A stretch of DNA of 64,000 nt from Sabellastarte sp. h YS-2021 (Eukaryota; Annelida; Polychaeta; Sabellida; Sabellidae), in contig OZ024931.1 in the NCBI GenBank assembly GCA_964017235.1, positions 100,644,221-100,708,220 on the forward strand. Direction: 5' to 3'. This document shows, one piece after another, positions 22,804-34,770 of the stretch. The notes beneath the pieces are model-generated. The model was given only the letters and a program-made list of their open reading frames with translations. It searched no databases and was not told the origin of the DNA. The position numbers were made by a program, and so were the translations under genes. Within the stretch, counting starts at the first letter, position 1; each line of letters opens with the position of its first letter.

Positions 22804-23055
22804 GGACAGGCAAGATCCTCCCAACTGGCCCCGCTATCAGCTTACTAGTGGTCTAGATAGGTTTAGACACAAGTCTAGACAGGAAGAAAGTATGATTTCG
22901 AATGCACAGTACCTGACCGGCCCAGCCGGTGGAAACACAAGACGGCTTTTTCTGTTGTTTGGCGGTCCGGTCTGCGCCGACCGGATTAGTAAATGTCCAT
23001 TGGGTAGGATATTAACTTGTAAAAATTAATTTACTTATTAAACTTGCAAATTTTT

Positions 23056-23947
23056 GGGATGGTCATGGTAAGGACGGTCTAAGGAAGATCCTTTATCAGG
23101 AGATCTTGAATGTGTAATTACCTTAGATTAAAAAGGGGTTTTCAGCCCAGGAAGTGGAGTTCATAAAAACAAAACTGGATACATGCATCTCGTTACCACA
23201 AGAACTCATTATCACAAATAAGTTTCTAAAGCTTGAAGGTCATTGGCAATATTTATCAAAAATGTGAGGTATAAGTAGCTATGCAAATTCAGAGTACAAT
23301 GGAATTTCTACATATTTGTTTGCAAACCCCACAAAATTCTGTGACCTCACATTTTCTGATTAATGTTTATGAGTATCAATGACTTAGGTACAAAAGTTTT
23401 TATGTGGTGGTATTTGATCTTGAAGCAACCTTTCTTTTATAAAACATTGTTAGAAAAATCCACAGAATTCCATGACCTCATATTTCCTCATTAATTTTAA
23501 TGCTTTAGGTGTAGAAGTATTGGAACTTAAAGTAAAATTAATTTTTGTTGCAAAAACTTATTAGAACACCCCATAGATTTCCTGTATTTGTGGGCAAGAG
23601 TTGGTGGCAACAAGTTCTCTTGTCACAAGTTGCATGTAAATCAACAAAACATGTCAGTTTGGTGCCTAGAATCATTACAAGTCTTAAAAGCTACAAAACT
23701 ATGTGCTAAAGTTTATAATTTTCTTCAGATTTAGACTGTTTCTAATATTTTAAGTTAACCTCAATTATACAGATATGTCCTTACAGTCAAAGTACTGGTT
23801 TTAAAGTGTTGTCACAATATTCTACAGAAATGGTCTTGCTACCGAGATACTGGTGGCACTGACTCATCCCTAACTAAAAGTAAAGTTTCAAATATCGAAC
23901 ACATGCATTGAATTAAGCTCATTTTCAAAGGAATTTAAAAAAAACCT

Positions 23948-23979
<32 letters not shown>

Positions 23980-24157
23980 TTGGAAAATTTCCCCATGGTC
24001 ATGAAACAAGACGGACACTAAATATAGTTTTGTAATTATACCAAACTATCCACTTATTTTTTTCCATTTCTATTTTTGCACTCAAAATTTTACTTTGAAG
24101 TTATAGCTTATTTGAGAAATGACTGTGGTCATGCCTGACATATATGAGGGGAACTTG
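23056..24157. other. Residual intron sequence, no gene
   Basis: AT-rich sequence between DIRS B and DIRS G. It holds a 31-base C run at 23949-23979. No exon or repeat was recognised. Confidence 0.5.
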
Positions 24158-24400
24158 TTATTGCTTTAATACATCTTACCTAACAGACAACTGCTATATG
24201 TCCGGCTCCAGCCGATCCAGCCAAACGTCAGATAAAGATATCCTGAGCTTCACCTCTGGCCGGACTGGTACAGTGCACTCCACTCCCCAGGGTGCCCAGT
24301 ACCTGCCTCACTTGCTAGGGGGATGTGGCATCATAGCGTCTTTTTTGTTGGGCGCATGTTTTGAAGTCAAGCTTTTGTTGGAAGAACTTTATTTTGAAGA
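24158..24400. repeat. Left ITR of DIRS G
   Basis: Aligned with F at 61556-61760: CTTACCTAACAGACAACTGC, a hairpin CGGCT..AGCCG (24203-24214), GCCAAACGTCAGATAAAGA. Inverse of the right ITR at 49440-49717. Confidence 0.8.
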
Positions 24401-24426
24401 TTATTCAGATAGTTGCTAGTTTTTTT

Positions 24427-25911
24427 AGTCGAATCTTTGATTCGAGTTATGTACTGAGTTGCGGCCACGATTTTAAATTGGCGGTTTAAACCCTTAAATA
24501 TCAAATTCTGAATAATATTTGTTCACATATCGGTACATTAAGGTGTATATTATACACTATGCCATTTTGAAGATTTTTAATGCTTTTATTCAGTTATATT
24601 TTATAAAGTAAAAAGCTTGTCTAGCACTTCGTCTGGCTTTCTCTAAGAACCCGTATGTCCTAGAAACTATTGTTTTCCCCATTGTAATGGTCTACTCGAA
24701 CGAGTCTTTTTTAACGGTTTCGTCTGCTGGTTTGTAGACGTGAATCCCCAATTAATTTATTTGTCTGCTGGGTTTATCACGCAGTTACTGTTTATGTAAA
24801 TTTGTTGTCTGCGCATCTACAGCCTATTACTCATTTGTCAAACAAATAAACCGCAAAGAAAATAATGAATGAAGTGACGTCACGGTAGTACTACACATTT
24901 GTCATTCAGCCAATCAGAATCGAGAACACGTCTGGCAGAGACAATGAAAATATTCAACCTCTGTAGTTCTACATTCAACCACTAGAAGGCACTTTTGTAT
25001 GTCCTAGAAGTTATCACGATGGGGTTTCTAACAACATTTTACAAATATATAATCCAGCAATATTTTACTGTCACCGCACCTCACTCTGTCTTCTCGCAAT
25101 ATTTAAAAGAAATAAAATATCAAATGCTGGTAGTTGTACACCCACAGAGTGCTGAAAACGTGAGGCTACAATGGTGTTTCTAACAATATTTTACAAATAT
25201 ATATAATCCAGCAATATTTTACTGTCACCGCACCTCACTCTGTCTTCTCGCAATATTTAAAACAAAATATCAAATGCTGGTAGTTTTACACCCACAGAGT
25301 GATGAAAACGTGAGGCTACGATGGGGTTTCTAACAACATTTTACAAATATATAATCCAGCAATGTTTTACTGTCACCGCACCTCACTCTGTCTTCTCGCA
25401 ATATATAAAACAAATAAAATATCAAATGCTGGTAGTTGTACACCCACAGAATGTTGAAAACGTGAGGCTACAATGGTGTTTCTAACTATATTTTAAATAT
25501 ATATAATCCAGCAATATTTTACTGTCACTGCACCTCACTCTGTCTTCTCGCAATATATAAAACAAATAAAATATCAAATGCTGGTAGTTGTACACCCACA
25601 GAGTGATGAAAATGTGAGGCTACAATGGTGTTTCTAACAATATTTTACAAATATATATAATCCAGCAATATTTTACTGTCACCGCACCTCACTCTGTCTT
25701 CTCGCAATATTTAAAACAAATAAAATATCAAATGCTGGTAGTTGTACACCCACAGAGTGATGAAAACGTGAGGCTACAATGGTGTTTCTAACAACATTTT
25801 ACAAATATATAATCCAGCAATATTTTACTGTCACGGCACCTCACTCTGTCTTGCGGGCGATAATACCAAGTTTACAGATTTCAACACCCACTGCTGTCCT
25901 AAGATTCGACT
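24427..25911. mobile_element. Satellite-bearing element X in the DIRS G leader
   Basis: The inverted pair AGTCGAATCTT (24427-24437) and AAGATTCGACT (25901-25911) bounds 1.49 kb that separates G's ITR from its gag. It has a unique head of about 580 bp and then a tandem array. No ORF or clear target duplication. The boundaries are inferred from the inverted 11-mers and from where G homology stops. Confidence 0.55.
25018..25855. repeat. X-type satellite, about 152 bp x 5.5
   Basis: TTTCTAACAAC/T recurs at 25025, 25177, 25327, 25479, 25631 and 25785. Each copy contains ATAATCCAGCAATATTTTAC and CCTCACTCTGTCTTCTCGCA. Confidence 0.95.
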
Positions 25912-25975
25912 CTGTGGTTGGCAGAAAGCCAGCCACTTCGCCCTAGTTTTCCTTTTGTAATCATTTAACTTTATT

Positions 25976-26568
25976 GTGGCTTCACCGGGTTAACACAGAG
26001 GTTCCTGTGAGCACATAATGGCTATTTTGAACCAACATCAACATTGTACTAGATGAAGAGAGAAGGGTCAGGGTAATGGTCCCTGTGTGTTGAAGCAAAC
26101 GTAGGAAAGATAAAGAAAAGAAGAAAGTTTAAGACTTAAGGACCCTTCCTCTGTTACAAGCCCTCATCCAAGACAGCTTTCTCACCGATGGAAGCACCAG
26201 TCTCTCATCCAGCACCAAATTAATTTTACTTTAAGTTCCAATAGTTCTACAACCAAAGCTGGCCTGGCTTCTATTTGGATGGTTCTCAGGCAACTCAGTC
26301 AATGGAAATGTTGTCTCCTGTACAAAATCTGTACCGTGATCCGGAACCAGTCTTCTCCCATCCAAGCACTGCCTAAGGCCCTTCAACATTTATCTGACTT
26401 TACCTTTATGCAGACGGCCAATCTCACTCTGGTGAGGAGAGATTCTTATCTGGATCACTTAAAGCAGGGCGTCAAACTGGACACTTTCTATGCCCTCAGA
26501 AACTGCCCACTGAATGGATATGCCTGGGGACAGTTCATGTTGTTCCATGTGTTGTAGAAAAAAGACAA
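25976..26568 (+). pseudogene. DIRS G gag pseudogene
   Basis: The start has become GTG (GTGGCTTCACCGGG, against ATGGCTTCACCAGG in F), and a stop follows five codons later. The Cys/His region survives as RGSCEHIMA and GPCV. Most of the centre is deleted. The C-terminus reads LQHLSDFTFMQTANLTLVRR, like F gag. DIRS C interrupts it at about 26569, and the downstream half of G restarts at 43629. Confidence 0.8.
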
Positions 26569-26800
26569 TTTTATTGCGTTAATACATCCTATCCAATGGA
26601 CAATTGCTAATCCGGTCGGTGCAGACCGGCCCGCCAAACGACAGAAAAAGTTGCCTTATATGAATGCATAATGCCCTCACAAGCTGACTGGTCCCATTGT
26701 GCACTCGCCAGGTGGCGCATCGTACTTCCTTCCTGTCTAGACAGCGTGACGTCATAGCATCTTTTTCATTTGGCGCGTGCACTGTTCAGACGAAGTTATT
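26569..26800. repeat. Left ITR of DIRS C
   Basis: Contains a CCGGTC..GACCGG hairpin (26612-26629), CCCGCCAAACGACAGAAAAA, CGCCAGGTGGCGCATCGTAC and a palindromic TGACGTCA (about 26748). It is inverted relative to 43330-43628. It probably includes the promoter, because gag begins about 100 bp later. Confidence 0.8.
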
Positions 26801-26895
26801 TGGTGAGATATTTTTTGGAAATTTCATTATACTTGTAAGCTTAATTTTTATTTGTGTCATGTTACATTACTTCATAGAACTCTCAGATTCAGTTA

Positions 26896-29062
26896 TGTCT
26901 TCTCCGGGACAAAAACGTGGTGGTTGTGGCCACTTAATGGCCAGATTTGATACACACAGTTTTTGTGCGGGATGCAGAGAGAAAAGCAAGGGACCTGATC
27001 CCTGCGTATCTAAGAGTGATTGCCAAGCTTGCAACGTTCTTACGGAGGATCAACGTATTCAGTTATCCACCCCAAGCTATAGAATCAAAAAGGAAAAACA
27101 TGACTTAAAGAAACAGGGTAACATTCCATAAAAGACTCAGACAGTTCCTCCCTCATTGACCCGTCCTCTGTGAGGGTAGTGGGGGCTGTGGAAAAAGGAA
27201 AAACGTGACTTAAAGAAACAGGGTGACACTCCAGAAAAGAACTCAGACAGTTCATCCCTCATTGACCCTTCCTCTGTGATGGTAGTGGGGGCTGTGGCAT
27301 TTTACAATCCCCTGGTTCGAGTTCAGGACCTGACAAGAGGAAGAAGGACAAGAAAACTACTTCAGAGAAGCCTAAGTCTAGTAAATCTTCAGATAAGCCC
27401 AGCAAGTCGGTCGAACGCAGACCTTCCAGATCCTCAGCTGATGACAGGATCAATGAATTGGATAAGAAGTGGGCTGATCGCTTTAATAGACTTGAGGCAT
27501 TGCTTCTCTTAAAATCTCTTGACCAGCCAGAGCCGACCTTTCAGGCTCCCAATGTTGCACTGACCCACCCCCCACCAGTTGGTGCTGTCAAGTCTTCCGC
27601 TCCATTCATGAGACCTTCAACCGACCAACCAGCCAGCTCAGATTTGCCAGGTACTGGCCAGTCAACCCCTCAGGGACAGCCTACCAGCAAATCGCCCCGT
27701 ATTGTAAAACAGAAACGCTCTTCTACTGCAGACTTGCCTAGTACCGACCACCGTTCTTCAAAGAAGCAGTCTACTAGCAAGTCGTTTCATGTTCAACCCA
27801 ACACCAGCCGACCTTCAGATTTGTCTGGCACCGGCTCCTGCTTTACATCAGGTTATCAGCAAATCGACCTCAGCACCGGCAAAGGATCAGAGTGTATCAT
27901 CTATGGACACAGACTCTGATAGTGATTTCTCAGACCGACCACCAGTCGACATCTTTGTAGAAGAAGGTGAACTCTCTGATCAGGACCCAGATGCAACTAC
28001 CGACCCCGACCAGACATTATCTGAAGATCAGACATACAGAGAAACTTTACGGGGTATTATGTCCTACATGGGTTGGACACACATCCCGGATGTACAGTCG
28101 ACAGCAGCCACAGGGGACAACAACCCTTTTGCAGGCCCAAAATCTCAACCAGCTGGTAAAGTGTCTGTCCGTTTTTGGCTTTGCAACAAGATATCCAAAT
28201 TAAACGTCACTTTAGTGGCAGGCTACCCTTCACGCAGTTCTGAGGCAGAAGGATTATTGAGGGACCAGTATGTATGATCACCCAAGTCTCAGTCAAAATG
28301 GTATGGCCTGTTCACTGACCAGAAGGCTGGTCCTGCCACCAGAGACTCAGTTACCTCATGGAGTACAGACTCCTCAAAGCTTAACAGCTCGTATAGTAGA
28401 ATTGCCAGAGCTGCAGGCATTGCTGCAACCCCTCCAGACAGATTACCCATGACAATTTGAGGAGATGGGAGAAGTCGGGTCGCGAAGCTTCCACTTACTG
28501 CAACCAGGCAGCCGGCTTCAGTAGATGTCTTCTTAAGGTGCAAGAAAATATGCACAGCCAGTTGAAAGCCATCAGGACAGACCTCAACAAAGGGAAGTGT
28601 TCGCCAAAGGTCTCCACTGCCGTAGAAGAACTACAGTACTTAGCTGATTTCAACTCCAGCATATCACAAGCTATGGCAAAGACTATGGAACACTTAAGTG
28701 ATTTCGTCTTTGTGACAGTAGCAAACTCAACTCTGGCCAGAAGAGATGCCTACCTCTCGCACCTGAAATCTGGCATTAAACCAGACACTCTGGCAGCCTT
28801 ACATACTGCCCCCCTGTAAATGAACACCCTGTTTCCTGATGAAGTCCTCAAGCAGGCAGAACAAGATATTGCCACCTTTAAGAGCAAGAATCAGCCGCTT
28901 TCTAGTAAGAAGGGTCGTTTCCACCCATATGAGAGGACAGACAAGCGGTCAGATAACAGGAAACCAGAACGTCCAGCAGGCAGCAGTCATACAAATGACA
29001 ATCAATGTGTAATTTCACCAGTTCAAGGACTGCTGCCCGGGAGCTTAAAGACAGTAAAACGT
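26896..29062 (+). pseudogene. DIRS C gag pseudogene
   Basis: The start ATGTCTTCTCCGGGACAA is intact. The N-terminal Cys/His motif reads RGGCGHLMARFDTH, CAGCREK, GPDPC, CQAC. A tandem duplication of about 105 bp (27088-27191 and 27192-27297) brings a TAA at 27129. Downstream, with frameshifts, come a Pro/Ser/Thr-rich middle, an acidic EEGELSDQDP, YRETLRGIMSYMGWTHIPD (about 28040-28090), and the C-terminal helix-rich domain (ISQAMAKTMEHLSD, LARRDAYLSHLK). A TAA at 28817 splits the end. DIRS D sits immediately after it, so the gag tail and the linker to pol are displaced. Confidence 0.85.
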
Positions 29063-29183
29063 GTTTATTTTATTGCGCTACAATAGCTTACCATGTGGGA
29101 CTGAATGCTATCCTCAGATGGCCGCCAGGCCCGGCCAACGTCTAAGAAAAACAGACATTTATAGTTGGCCGTAGCCTCAGGTT

Positions 29184-29413
29184 GTTTGGCATTTTGTACA
29201 GTACTTGCAAAAGACAAGGGATTGACACAGAAAACATTTTTCACATACTTTAATTTCTCTTTGTAAGTTGGTACAATAACGGGACTTACATCTTTTTTTT
29301 GTGATTGCCGTTTCACAAAAAGTACATGACCTACAGCATTTAAGCTTACACTTAAACTGTCTTGTGTCTGAGAATTTAGTGTCTTTCTTGTACAACTGGG
29401 AGACTGAGTAAAC
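29184..29413 (-). repeat. Inverted copy of DIRS C gag-pol linker
   Basis: The reverse complement equals 34771-34867 (97 bp), 36 bp absent elsewhere in this C copy (29281-29316), and 39841-39937 (97 bp), with no mismatch that I see. It encodes the Cys-rich module on the minus strand. It preserves C's linker as it was before element S inserted. Confidence 0.92.
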
Positions 29414-29600
29414 TTGAAAATTTTAATAAAAGCTACAAGCTTACCATGTGGGACTGAATGCTGTTCTCGGATGGCCGCCAGGCCCGGCCAACATCTAAGA
29501 AAAACAGACATTTATAGTTGGCCGTAGCCTCAGGTTGTCATCACGTGACCTACCCCATTTGTCTTCTCCTTTCTCGTTGGCCACCGCCATATTGGAATAT
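29414..29600. repeat. ITR of DIRS D (second, inner copy)
   Basis: Begins as the reverse complement of D's right end (TTGAAAATTTTAAT, with a 20-bp gap), then CTACAAGCTTACCATGTGGG and GGCCGCCAGGCCCGGCC. It carries a CACGTG box in GTCATCACGTGACC. The same block occurs at 60011-60140 in E. Confidence 0.8.
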
Positions 29601-29632
29601 ACCAAAGAAATCTTCTCACTCTTTCAAACAGT

Positions 29633-31030
29633 ATGATGTGGTCCCGAGCTCTGCCTCGGACCACTAGTCTGATCAATCTGACGAACCTCGGCTAGTCCCT
29701 AGAAGAGCCAAGAAACATACTGATAAATCCAAACACAAATCTAGGTCCAGATATTTACCTTCTTCCTCAGAGGAGGATCAGTCCTCTGAGCTCAAACATA
29801 AGCCTCCAAAACCTTCTAGGAAGACCTACACTGATCAAGACCATCCTCAACATGAACCAGATCCTCCTTACTACAGGGAAGTAGCTCTGTCTGACATCCC
29901 CTCTCAGTATGCAAAGGAGGTGGATACCTTCAGGCGTATTCTCAAACTTCCAGACCCTAGGGACTCCTTACCCAGGTCTTCAACTGCGGTCATGGGCCTT
30001 GACGATGAGAAAGGCAGGCAGGAGCTCAGGCCAAGAGGCCCTTCCTCTATGCTGCCCCTGAACTCGATTATCAAGACTTTCAAGAAGCAAATTTACCTGA
30101 GGGTAAATACATCAAAGCTCCTTCTTCCAGTGCCAAGTGGTACAAGGTGGGACAACCTTGTTACGAAGACAAGATTCAAGAACTAAATACAGACTTTGCC
30201 AAGATCTGTATTTCTCCTAAGCCCTCTGGGGCCCCTATGGCCAAGGTTCCCCAGAATATTTCTACGCTTAACTTTACTACCACCTTTGCCAAGACTTTTC
30301 CTTCCTGCAATTCCACTCTGGAAAAGTGCCAGCATAGTTTGAAGTCGACCTTCAAGAAGGTCAAATCTCAAATTAAAAAAGGTGCCAACCCTGAAAAGGT
30401 AGCAAAGCATGGATACGAGGAAGCCTGTGAATACCTGGATCTTTGGAACAAGACACTTCTTATCCAGCTCAGGGCCTTGGCTTGTCTCAGCAAATCCCTT
30501 GCTCATATACTCCAGAGGGAATTATATTCCATGGGCAACACCGGCTTGCTTAGGCGCGAAGCCGAAATGACCCTGTTGCAACCACATTAAGGGGAGACGA
30601 GATGTCAGGAACTCAGGAATGCGTCCTTTTGGCCGCCTTCCTTGTTCAAGTCTCAATTAGTCAAGGAAGGTGAAGACTTCCTTCTTAAAAAGGCACCTCA
30701 AAAGATTCTCAGGGTTTCAGACCCTACCAGAATAAGCCCTTTCGTGGTCCCCACAAGAAAAGAGGCTTCTACAGGAAACATCCCTATGGGGGCAACTCCT
30801 CTCAAAACAGTAACCAATTGTTTTCCTCTGGCAGGGGAAAACCAAACTTCAGAGGCTCCAGGGGTTGTTTTTGACCCCATAATAGGGGAAGAGGGCGTGG
30901 AAACCCCTCCTCCCAATGACTCCTCCAAAGCCTCACTCAGTCCACCAGAAGGAGGTCGCCACCATTCTTTCAGGAGAGACTGGCAAACAAACAAATGTTC
31001 ATCAAACGTGTTAAACATTATCACTAATGG
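29633..31030 (+). pseudogene. DIRS D gag pseudogene
   Basis: The homology starts mid-gag, since E has about 400 bp more upstream, so the N-terminus is deleted. Readable blocks are YREVALSDIP, VDTFRRILKLPDPRDSLPRS, SAKWYKVGQPCYEDKIQELN, a long helical segment (30240-30560, 147-codon open stretch) and an RG-rich tail in a shifted frame (SGRGKPNFRGSRG, about 30830-30870). Frameshifts occur near 30100 and after 30590. A basic RG tail fits RNA binding, as in F gag. Confidence 0.8.
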
Positions 31031-31059
31031 CTACATACTGCCTCTCCAAACTTGGTCAG

Positions 31060-33901
31060 ATTTCCTCTGATTCTGTCAGAATACAAGACCCTTCAAAAAG
31101 ACCAAGCTCTAGCAGATTGTATCCAGTCTCTCCTGTGAAAGAACGAAAGGGTGGAAAATGTAAAATCTCTCGGGTTTTACAGTCGCCTGTTTCTAGTCCC
31201 CAAGCCTCACCAAAGGTGGAGGCCAGTAATAGACTTAAGCAGGCTCAACATTTTTCTACATGTAGAAAAGTTCAAAATGGAAACTCCAGAGTCCATCAGG
31301 ACCTCCCTGGTTCCAGGGGAATGGGTATCGTCGATAGACCTATTAAACGCTTACCTTCACATCCCCATCCACCCAAACTCAAGGAAATACCTAAGGTTTT
31401 GCCACAGGTCACAGGTGTTCCAGTTCACCTCCCTTCCTTTCGGACTAGCCACAGCCCCCCAGGTCTTTACAATGATCGTAAAGGAAGTGAAGCTCATGGC
31501 CCTCTCCAGAGGACTCAGACTTCACCAATACCTGGACGACTGGCTGATCAGGTCCCAGTCTCAGGAAGAAGCCCAAGTGAACACTCAGGCAGTGGTAGAC
31601 CTAACTCAGTCCTTGGGGTGGATAATAAACCAGGAAAAATCAGACCTGAAACCTACTCAGGTGTTTTCGTTCGTGGGCTACGAATACCATCTAGATTCAG
31701 ATTTTGTAAGACCCACTCAAGAGAGATGGCTTAAACTTCAGGATTTGATCCTACGGCTCAAGTCAAAACATGTTTTGACTGCAAGATGTTTGATGTCGCT
31801 AATTGAGTTGCTTGCCTCAACGGAGAAGATGGTCCCGGAGGGACGCCTTCACATGAGGCCCTTTCAGTTTCGTCTCAAGGAGCATTGGAGATATCCTCAG
31901 TCGCTGGACCACCTCTTTCCTAGAACAGATGCCATTTCTGCACACCTAGATTGGTGGCAGAATCCTGCAAACGTGATGAAAGGCTCAGACCTTCATCCCA
32001 AAGACCACAGTATCCAACTCTTTACAGACGCCTGAAACGAAGGTTGGGGTGCTCACTTAGATCAAAGATCTACCAAGGGTCTGTGGTCAGACCAGGAAAA
32101 AAGGCTACACATAAACGTCCTAGAGATGAAGGCGGTCTCACTGGTCCTTCGAAATTTCAAGGACCAGTGCCAGGACCAAACAGTTCTAGTTGCAACGGAC
32201 AACTTGACAGTGGTAGCCTATATAAACAAACAAGGAGGAACTCACTCAGTAGAGATGTGCGCTCTCCTGTGGAAGATCATGACTTGGTGCCACCACTATC
32301 ACATAACTTTTAAGGCCAGACACATTCCAGGGTGTCTGAATGTGATGGCCGACCTCCTATCCAGGTCCAACCAAGTGCAGTCAACAGAATGGTCACTGCA
32401 TCCATAGGTGTTCAAACAGATCTGCCAGAAGTGGTTCACTCCTCATGTGGACCTGTTTGCCACTCATCTGAACCACAAACTCCCTCTCTATGTGTCTCCA
32501 ATCCCAGACCCAAAGGCCTGGGACATCGATGCTCTGAACATAAACTGGACGGGTCTGACTGCTTATGCTTACCCTCCGACGGCTCTCTTTCACAGGGTGA
32601 TCCAAAAAATCAGGCAATGCCATTGCCTAATCATCGTAATAGCACCAGGCTGGCCAGGGATGCCCTGGTTTTGGGACCTAGTGCAGCTCTCAACAGAGAT
32701 CCCACTACAACTCCCGGTGTCAATGACTCAAGCTCAACATCCACGCCTGGTGTCTAGGAGCGGACAACTCCAAGAACAAGGCTTCTCTGTGGAAGTGGCA
32801 GAGAGAATTGCTGCCCCTCAGCGGTCATCAACAAGGACCATCTACAAGTCAAAGTGGGCCCTATTTGAAAAATGGTGCAGAGAAAATTCTGTGGATTTCT
32901 CCACTCCATCTGTGAAACAAAGCTCAGATTTTTTCATGTACCTGTACCAAGACCTAAACAGGTGCCCCTCGATCATTGATGGTTACAGGACTGCCAACGT
33001 TGACACTTTGGGCCCAACGGCCCACCATATTACACATAATGCAGACCTTCATAGGTTACTCTCCAGTTTCCACAGGGATCGTCCCAAAAGTTCCAGAAAT
33101 CTTCCCAAGTGGAACCTTTCTGCTGTTCTCAATGATCTCACAAAAGCACCCTTTGGGCCTATGAAAGACACAGACCTCAAACATCTTACCCTCAAAACTG
33201 CTTTCTTGCTAGCTTTGGCCTCCGGCAAGCGCCGCAGCGAAATCCATGCCTGGGTTGCAAACAAAGTATCTAATCTAGGCCAATGGGAAAAGGTTTCCTT
33301 GTTCCCTTCTTCTGACTTCATAGCCAAAAACCAACTAGCAAGAGAAGGCTCTCAAAGTGTGTCTCCGGTGACTATTCCTGCTTTGACTACCATTGTAGAT
33401 AGACAATTCAAAGAAGACAGGACCCTGTGTCCGGTGCGGGCCCTGAGGTACTATTTGGATCGGACCAAAGACCTGAGAGGGTCTCGGTCCATCCTTTTCA
33501 TCTCCTGCAAGAAGGGACACACCTCAGACATCAGGACCGCTACTCTCTCTTCCTGGTTGAAACAAACCATTCTACTTTGTTATAAACAAGCAGACCAACA
33601 AGCCTTGGAGTTGGTCTAAGTAAAAGCACATGACATTAGGGCCTTCACAGCCTCTAAGACTTTTTACGGTGGGGTATCGGTGGACCAGATCATGCAAGCC
33701 TGTCACTGGAAGGCTCACAACACATTTACAAATTTCTATCTAAAAGACCTTACCTGGTCATACAACGACAACAATATGTATCTGGGGCCAGTAGTAGCGG
33801 CACAACAGGTCCTAGACCCTTCCCCTCAGAACAGTCATCCTCGGAAAGAAAAGAAGGGGGGCGGGGGCAGATCCGCTACAACCAAGTCTTCAGGAGTCTA
33901 A
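31060..33901 (+). pseudogene. DIRS D pol pseudogene: RT, RNase H and tyrosine recombinase in one frame
   Basis: From 31151 to 33901 a single frame carries all three domains, broken only by TGA 32033, TAG 32405 and TAA 33617; a fourth stop (TGA 31136) lies just upstream. RT: FYSRLFLVPKP, motif A with Asp at 31337-31339, LPFGLATAP (about 31437), YLDDWL with the Asp pair at 31535-31540. RNase H: LFTDA, LEMKAV, ATDNLTVV, NVMADLLSR. YR: GKRRSEIHAW (about 33224-33253), AHDIRAF (33628-33648), HWKAHNTFTNFYL with the Tyr near 33738. The catalytic residues of all three enzymes survive, so the copy is dead through nonsense mutations only. The frame shows YR fused to RT-RH, not in a separate ORF. Confidence 0.9.
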
Positions 33902-33959
33902 TCCCAGGGTCTAGGTATAGGTTTACCTCATCAGGGTGTTTCGGGTAAGGTCTTTATAT

Positions 33960-34125
33960 TCTTCATTTTCTTTTACCTTTAGCATTAATTGTATAATGTA
34001 CTAAGGACCTTAAGGTTGTCATTAATCTCTTTTATCTCAAGATCCTCTCATTTTCTTTTAGCTTTAGCATTAATTGTATAATGTATTAAGGACCTTAAGG
34101 TTGTCATTAATCTCTTTTTCTTTGG
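33960..34125. repeat. 85-bp direct repeat in the DIRS D 3' region
   Basis: CATTTTCTTTTA(C/G)CTTTAG starts at 33964 and again at 34049; both are followed by TTAATTGTATAATGTA and ACCTTAAGGTTGTCATTAAT. Confidence 0.9.
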
Positions 34126-34426
34126 TACCTCTGAGCCTTGGGCTCAGAATCCTCCCGTGATGGCCCTTGGGGCTTTATCCCACCGAAGTGTACTTCGGCT
34201 ACACCTCTTTCTCCTGTCAAAACACCCATACAGTTTATTAGCACTGTCAATCATTTTAGGTTTTTTGGCTTCTTACAGGCCCAACCCTCGGGTTTGGGGC
34301 ACTGTAAACGGGACTCAGACTGGTATTATCTAACCTTCATTCTACTTATTCTATCAAAAATCTAAGAAAAACAAACATATCTTCCAGTCTCAGCTGTAAT
34401 CCAGCCACCGGGCGGTTGCATTCAGC

Positions 34427-34518
34427 ATTCAGTCCCACATGGTAAGCTATTGTAGCGCAATAAAATTGAAAATTTTAATTACTTAAATGTAGCTTTTATA
34501 AGCTACAAGCTTACCATG
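34427..34518. repeat. ICR of DIRS D
   Basis: GCTATTGTAGCGCAATAAAA joined to TGTAGCTTTTATAAGCTAC is the reverse complement of right end plus left end. The right ITR follows to 34770. Confidence 0.85.
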
Positions 34519-34770
34519 TATTACTGAGAAGAGTCCCACCCGACCTCTCCGCTGCAATACAGCTGAGGGGGTATGGGTTAAAATTTCAACGGGAAAGGAG
34601 AAGACAAATGGGGTAGGTCACGTGACGACAACCTGAGGCTACGGCCAACTATAAATGTCTATTTTTCTTAGACGTTGGCTGGGCCTGGCGGCCATCCGAG
34701 AACAGCATTCAGTCCCACATGGTAAGCTTGTAGCTTATAAAAGCTACATTTAAGTAATTAAAATTTTCAA

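Larger units (their letters stand above)
17738..23055 (+). mobile_element. DIRS element B (5.3 kb, decayed)
   Basis: Left terminus TTTTTATTGCGTTGATACTT at about 17738. Right terminus is the stretch from TATTAACTTGTAAAAATT to ACTTGCAAATTTTT at 23010-23055. Order inside: left ITR, gag, Cys-rich module, RT, a tandem insert, RT-RH, YR, poly(A), ICR, right ITR. Every gene is broken. It inserted 58 bp after the tetraspanin exon. Confidence 0.88.
29068..34770 (+). mobile_element. DIRS element D (nested in C), second family
   Basis: Left terminus TTTTATTGCGCTACAATAGC. Right terminus ending AATTAAAATTTTCAA at 34770. C's linker resumes at 34771. Gag (5'-truncated) and pol fill the interior. The left end is complex: ITR (29068-29183), an inverted 230-bp copy of C's linker (29184-29413), then an ITR again. 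GTTTA occurs at both junctions (29063-29067 and 34771-34775). Confidence 0.88.

Noticed and set aside
24144-24419. 91-codon ORF at the start of G
   Set aside because: It coincides with the ITR and has no counterpart in frame in F.
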